Origin: Deltaproteobacteria bacterium
Lineage (GTDB): Bacteria > Desulfobacterota > DSM-4660 > Desulfatiglandales > B25-G16
Direction: 5' to 3'
Assembly (NCBI GenBank): GCA_019308645.1
Contig: JAFDHR010000001.1
Coordinates: 1 to 50,697 of the forward strand
Length of the DNA: 50,697 nucleotides
Shown piece after piece: positions 48,858 through 50,697 of this stretch (position 1 is the stretch's first letter; every line of letters starts with the position of its first letter). A program made the translations under genes and the position numbers. Below the pieces are notes generated by a model. That model saw nothing but the letters and a program-made list of their open reading frames with translations, had not been told where the DNA came from and made no database searches.

Positions 48858-49334
48858 CTAAACCTCCCCGCATTCATCGACTCTGTGAAACTGGTTTGCA
48901 ATTTTCTTAAGTGCTTTCTGGGCGTTCTTGACTTCATCATCATCACAGACAAGCCTGCAAAAATGATATGCTAACTGCGCAGCTATCCTTTTGTCAACTA
49001 CCACATCGAAACTGCAGCACCATAAAGGCCAAGCTGAAAAATCAATGTCTGCTTCTCTCAGGTCTGCTTTTCTCAGGTCTGCTTCTCTCAGGTCTGCTTC
49101 TCTCAGGACTGCCATTCTCAGGACTGCCATTCTCAGGTCTGCTTCTCTCAGGTCTGCTTCTCTCAGGTCTGCTTCTCTCAGGTCTGCTTTTCTCAGGTCT
49201 GCTTTTCTCAGGTCTGCTCCTCTCAGGCCTGCTCCTCTCAGGTCTGCCCCTCTCAGGTCTGCTTTCCTCCCGCCTTCATTGTTTACCCATTTCTTATGCT
49301 CCCGCAATATTTTATCAAGTTTCTGTCTATCCAC
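48858..49334 (-). CDS. Pentapeptide-repeat protein
   Basis: A 158-aa protein. Residues about 25-98 are 14-15 pentapeptides of the form A-[DG]-L-R-x ([24 protein letters not shown]), the square beta-helix fold (Pfam Pentapeptide). C-terminal domain [18 protein letters not shown] and a helical tail. Related proteins (e.g. MfpA/Qnr) mimic DNA and block gyrase; whether this one does is unknown. GTG 49334 after GGAGGTG. Confidence 0.85.
   Translation of the reverse strand: MDRQKLDKILREHKKWVNNEGGRKADLRGADLRGAGLRGADLRKADLRKADLREADLREADLREADLRMAVLRMAVLREADLREADLRKADLREADIDFSAWPLWCCSFDVVVDKRIAAQLAYHFCRLVCDDDEVKNAQKALKKIANQFHRVDECGEV
49040..49262 (-). repeat. 15-bp coding repeats (ADLRx)
   Basis: About fifteen 15-bp units inside the pentapeptide gene. 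Confidence 0.85.
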
Positions 49335-49337
49335 CCT

Positions 49338-49519
49338 CTACACCTCCTTCAAAAAATATATAGCCTTTACGACTTCTTCGACAAATGTGTCAATGTCAAC
49401 TCTTTCAAAGCTAGTTAAAAGTTCATAAAATTATTAAAAGCAAAATTAATGCAGCTATTCCATTCATAATCAGTCACAGACGTAATGTTTTTGTTGTACT
49501 TATCTGAAATTTTCATCAT
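49338..49519 (-). pseudogene. Possible frameshifted small gene
   Basis: One frame reads MMKISDKYNKNITSVTDYEW to FAFNNFMNF and stops; the -1 frame continues FYELLTSFERVDIDTFVEEV to LKEV and stops at 49338. Together they look like one about 58-aa protein broken by a one-base change, or a sequencing error. No ribosome site is obvious. Confidence 0.35.
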
Positions 49520-49682
49520 CATTTGAAGCCGTTGAGTTTAAAATATTTAATCTTACGTTTCTGGACTCGCTTATAAGCTTTTTCCACTCTAGCCACATGT
49601 CGTGCATCCCCCATCCGACAGCCATGAGCGTAATAACGCAAGCCAATATTAAGATTGCCCTCTGTAATTCTGATGCCATCAT
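49500..49682 (-). CDS. Small membrane protein (60 aa)
   Basis: One membrane helix (about 9-30, AILILACVITLMAVGWGM) and a polar C-terminal tail. Start is ATG 49682 or the next ATG, behind AGGAGGGGG. Function unknown. Confidence 0.6.
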   Translation of the reverse strand: MMASELQRAILILACVITLMAVGWGMHDMWLEWKKLISESRNVRLNILNSTASNDDENFR

Positions 49683-49713
49683 TTACCCCCTCCTTTCCCC
49701 AATTCTATATTAT

Positions 49714-50697
49714 CTATTTTTCAACTATAGGCATAAAATTTTCTATACGAGGGAAAGTGCTTTGTACAGCTTCTTGCGCAGTTTTACAACGCGGACTGAC
49801 GCGCAGGATATAATCCCTAAATGTTCCATCCGGTTCCGGAGTACTATTTACAACTTTTACGAAACAGTATGGTTCGCTATTAATGTCTCGTATTGCCTCG
49901 TTCCTGTATAACGTGCCCCATTCGTCTGTATGAATCTTTTTGCAAGTAGGTAAAGACAAAAACTTTTCCCGTCCAAACTTCTCAATCATAACACGTCTTA
50001 TTTCTGCATTTTTTTCCGTAAAAATTGTATTAGGTGTTATAGTATGAGGCTTTTCTATTACCCATTCAGGCACCTTTACCCCATGATAATAATATAGACT
50101 CCATCCATCAGGGTATTGTAAGGCTACACCATTTTCACAATGTAATCTCCCTTGTTCGTCTTTTCTTAAAATATTATGCCGCTCGGATACCCAACAAATA
50201 TTTTTGTGCGGCAGTGCCCATCCTGCAGATTTGCACAATAACCATAATCCCCTAAGTTGAGAAAGGTTGATACTAAGTTCATTGCTAAAATAATCGAAAA
50301 AACTTAACCAATTCGCATCATGTTGCCCATATACTGACATCCCGACCGAATCTCTGACCGAAGCCCAGACCGAATCCCCGACCGAATCCCCGACCGAAGC
50401 CCAGACCGAATCCCCGACCGAAGCCCTGACCGAATCCCCGACCGAAGCCCTGACCGAAGCCCAGACCGAATCCACGACCGAAGCCATGACCGAAGCCCCG
50501 ACCGATTCATAGGCCGAAGCCACGACCGAATCTCTGACCGAAGCCACGACCGAATCTCTGACCGAAGCCCATACCGAATCCCCGACCGAAGCCCATACCG
50601 AATCCCCGACCGAAGCTATTTTGATTACAATCGCTCTTGTCAAAGCGTTTCCTAAAGGACTTCCACACCAGATTATTTTAGGCGGATATAGGCCCGC
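49714..50697 (-). CDS. DUF6745-like SVxx-repeat protein (rest of the gene that starts at 249)
   Basis: With the N-terminal part at 1-249 this makes a 372-aa protein. After the N-terminal domain come about 24 tetrapeptides of the form S-V-x-[DA] (SVGDSVWASVRDSVVASV), a 12/24-bp DNA period. The C-terminal domain has NLSQLRGLWLLCKSAGWALP, HNILRKDEQGRLHCENGVAL and YPDGWSLYYYHGVKVPEWVI, a signature I associate with DUF6745. Function unknown. The final 114 bases (50584-50697) duplicate the window start. Confidence 0.75.
   Translation of the reverse strand, partial: AGLYPPKIIWCGSPLGNALTRAIVIKIASVGDSVWASVGDSVWASVRDSVVASVRDSVVASAYESVGASVMASVVDSVWASVRASVGDSVRASVGDSVWASVGDSVGDSVWASVRDSVGMSVYGQHDANWLSFFDYFSNELSINLSQLRGLWLLCKSAGWALPHKNICWVSERHNILRKDEQGRLHCENGVALQYPDGWSLYYYHGVKVPEWVIEKPHTITPNTIFTEKNAEIRRVMIEKFGREKFLSLPTCKKIHTDEWGTLYRNEAIRDINSEPYCFVKVVNSTPEPDGTFRDYILRVSPRCKTAQEAVQSTFPRIENFMPIVEK
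50335..50616 (-). repeat. 12-bp coding repeats (SVxD/SVxA)
   Basis: Twelve-base units encoding S-V-x-D alternating with S-V-x-A over about 24 copies; extends across the circular junction. Confidence 0.85.
50584..50697. repeat. Terminal duplication (copy 2)
   Basis: Identical to 1-114; shows the genome is circular or circularly permuted. Confidence 0.9.

Noticed and set aside
48968..49428. Plus-strand LSGLL or LRSAS-type repeat ORFs
   Set aside because: Antisense shadows of the pentapeptide repeats; no ribosome site.
1..50697. tRNA or rRNA genes
   Set aside because: No cloverleaf or rRNA-like sequence was seen by eye; a tRNAscan run would settle it.

Overview
The window is a complete temperate, probably short-tailed (podovirus-like) phage or prophage genome from a low-GC Firmicute, most likely a Clostridium-type host. 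Evidence: AT-rich sequence, strong GGAGG ribosome sites, TTG/GTG starts, a phiLC3-type holin, a serine integrase, and a terminase/portal/scaffold/coat series with no tape measure or tail-tube genes. The last 114 bases (50584-50697) repeat the first 114, so the sequence closes into a circle of about 50,583 bp; one gene (DUF6745-like) is cut by the window edge. Layout: (1) 2.1-5.2 kb is the lysogeny module (XRE regulators, Rha-type antirepressor, repressor, serine integrase). (2) Reading leftward from 2.3 kb and around the circle to 40 kb is a minus-strand early operon: XRE, a 36-aa ORF, a tandem-repeat array, an IS110/Nop-like gene, a second array, a DUF6745 gene pair, a pentapeptide-repeat protein, sigma factor, SbcC-like ATPase, RecT, MBL hydrolase, replication protein, PAPS-reductase-like enzyme, RecU-like resolvase and an ArpU/RinA-like regulator. 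(3) 37.5-40.0 kb carries a plus-strand run of very small genes plus radC, each behind a structured leader; one leader type is a dispersed repeat. (4) 37.3-34.1 kb holds terS, a winged-helix gene and terL. (5) 34.1-25.1 kb is a cargo cassette for nonulosonic (sialic/legionaminic-like) acid synthesis and transfer (NeuC, NeuB, NeuA, methyltransferase, dehydrogenases, possible glycosyltransferase), with a PspA-like protein, an HNH endonuclease and a relic of a second neuB. (6) 25.1-13.3 kb is portal to tail fibre. (7) 13.0-12.1 kb holds two moron-like units, one encoding a type IV prepilin. (8) 12.1-5.3 kb is large ejection-type virion proteins and lysis genes. The most exciting element is at 0.67-1.88 kb: two arrays of 10-bp boxes separated by 8-bp variable spacers (18-bp half period, 36-bp full period, strictly alternating A and B boxes) flank a 293-aa protein with an IS110 Tnp20/Nop-like domain and no visible nuclease. 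This matches the architecture of TIGR-Tas RNA-guided systems, in a nuclease-free form. Other notable points are four early proteins built from 3/6-, 4-, 5- and 6-residue repeats, the pilin moron, the sialic-acid cassette, the structured leader family, and a terminator-like hairpin in the late-operon leader. All functional names come from reading the sequence and family knowledge; no database search was run.
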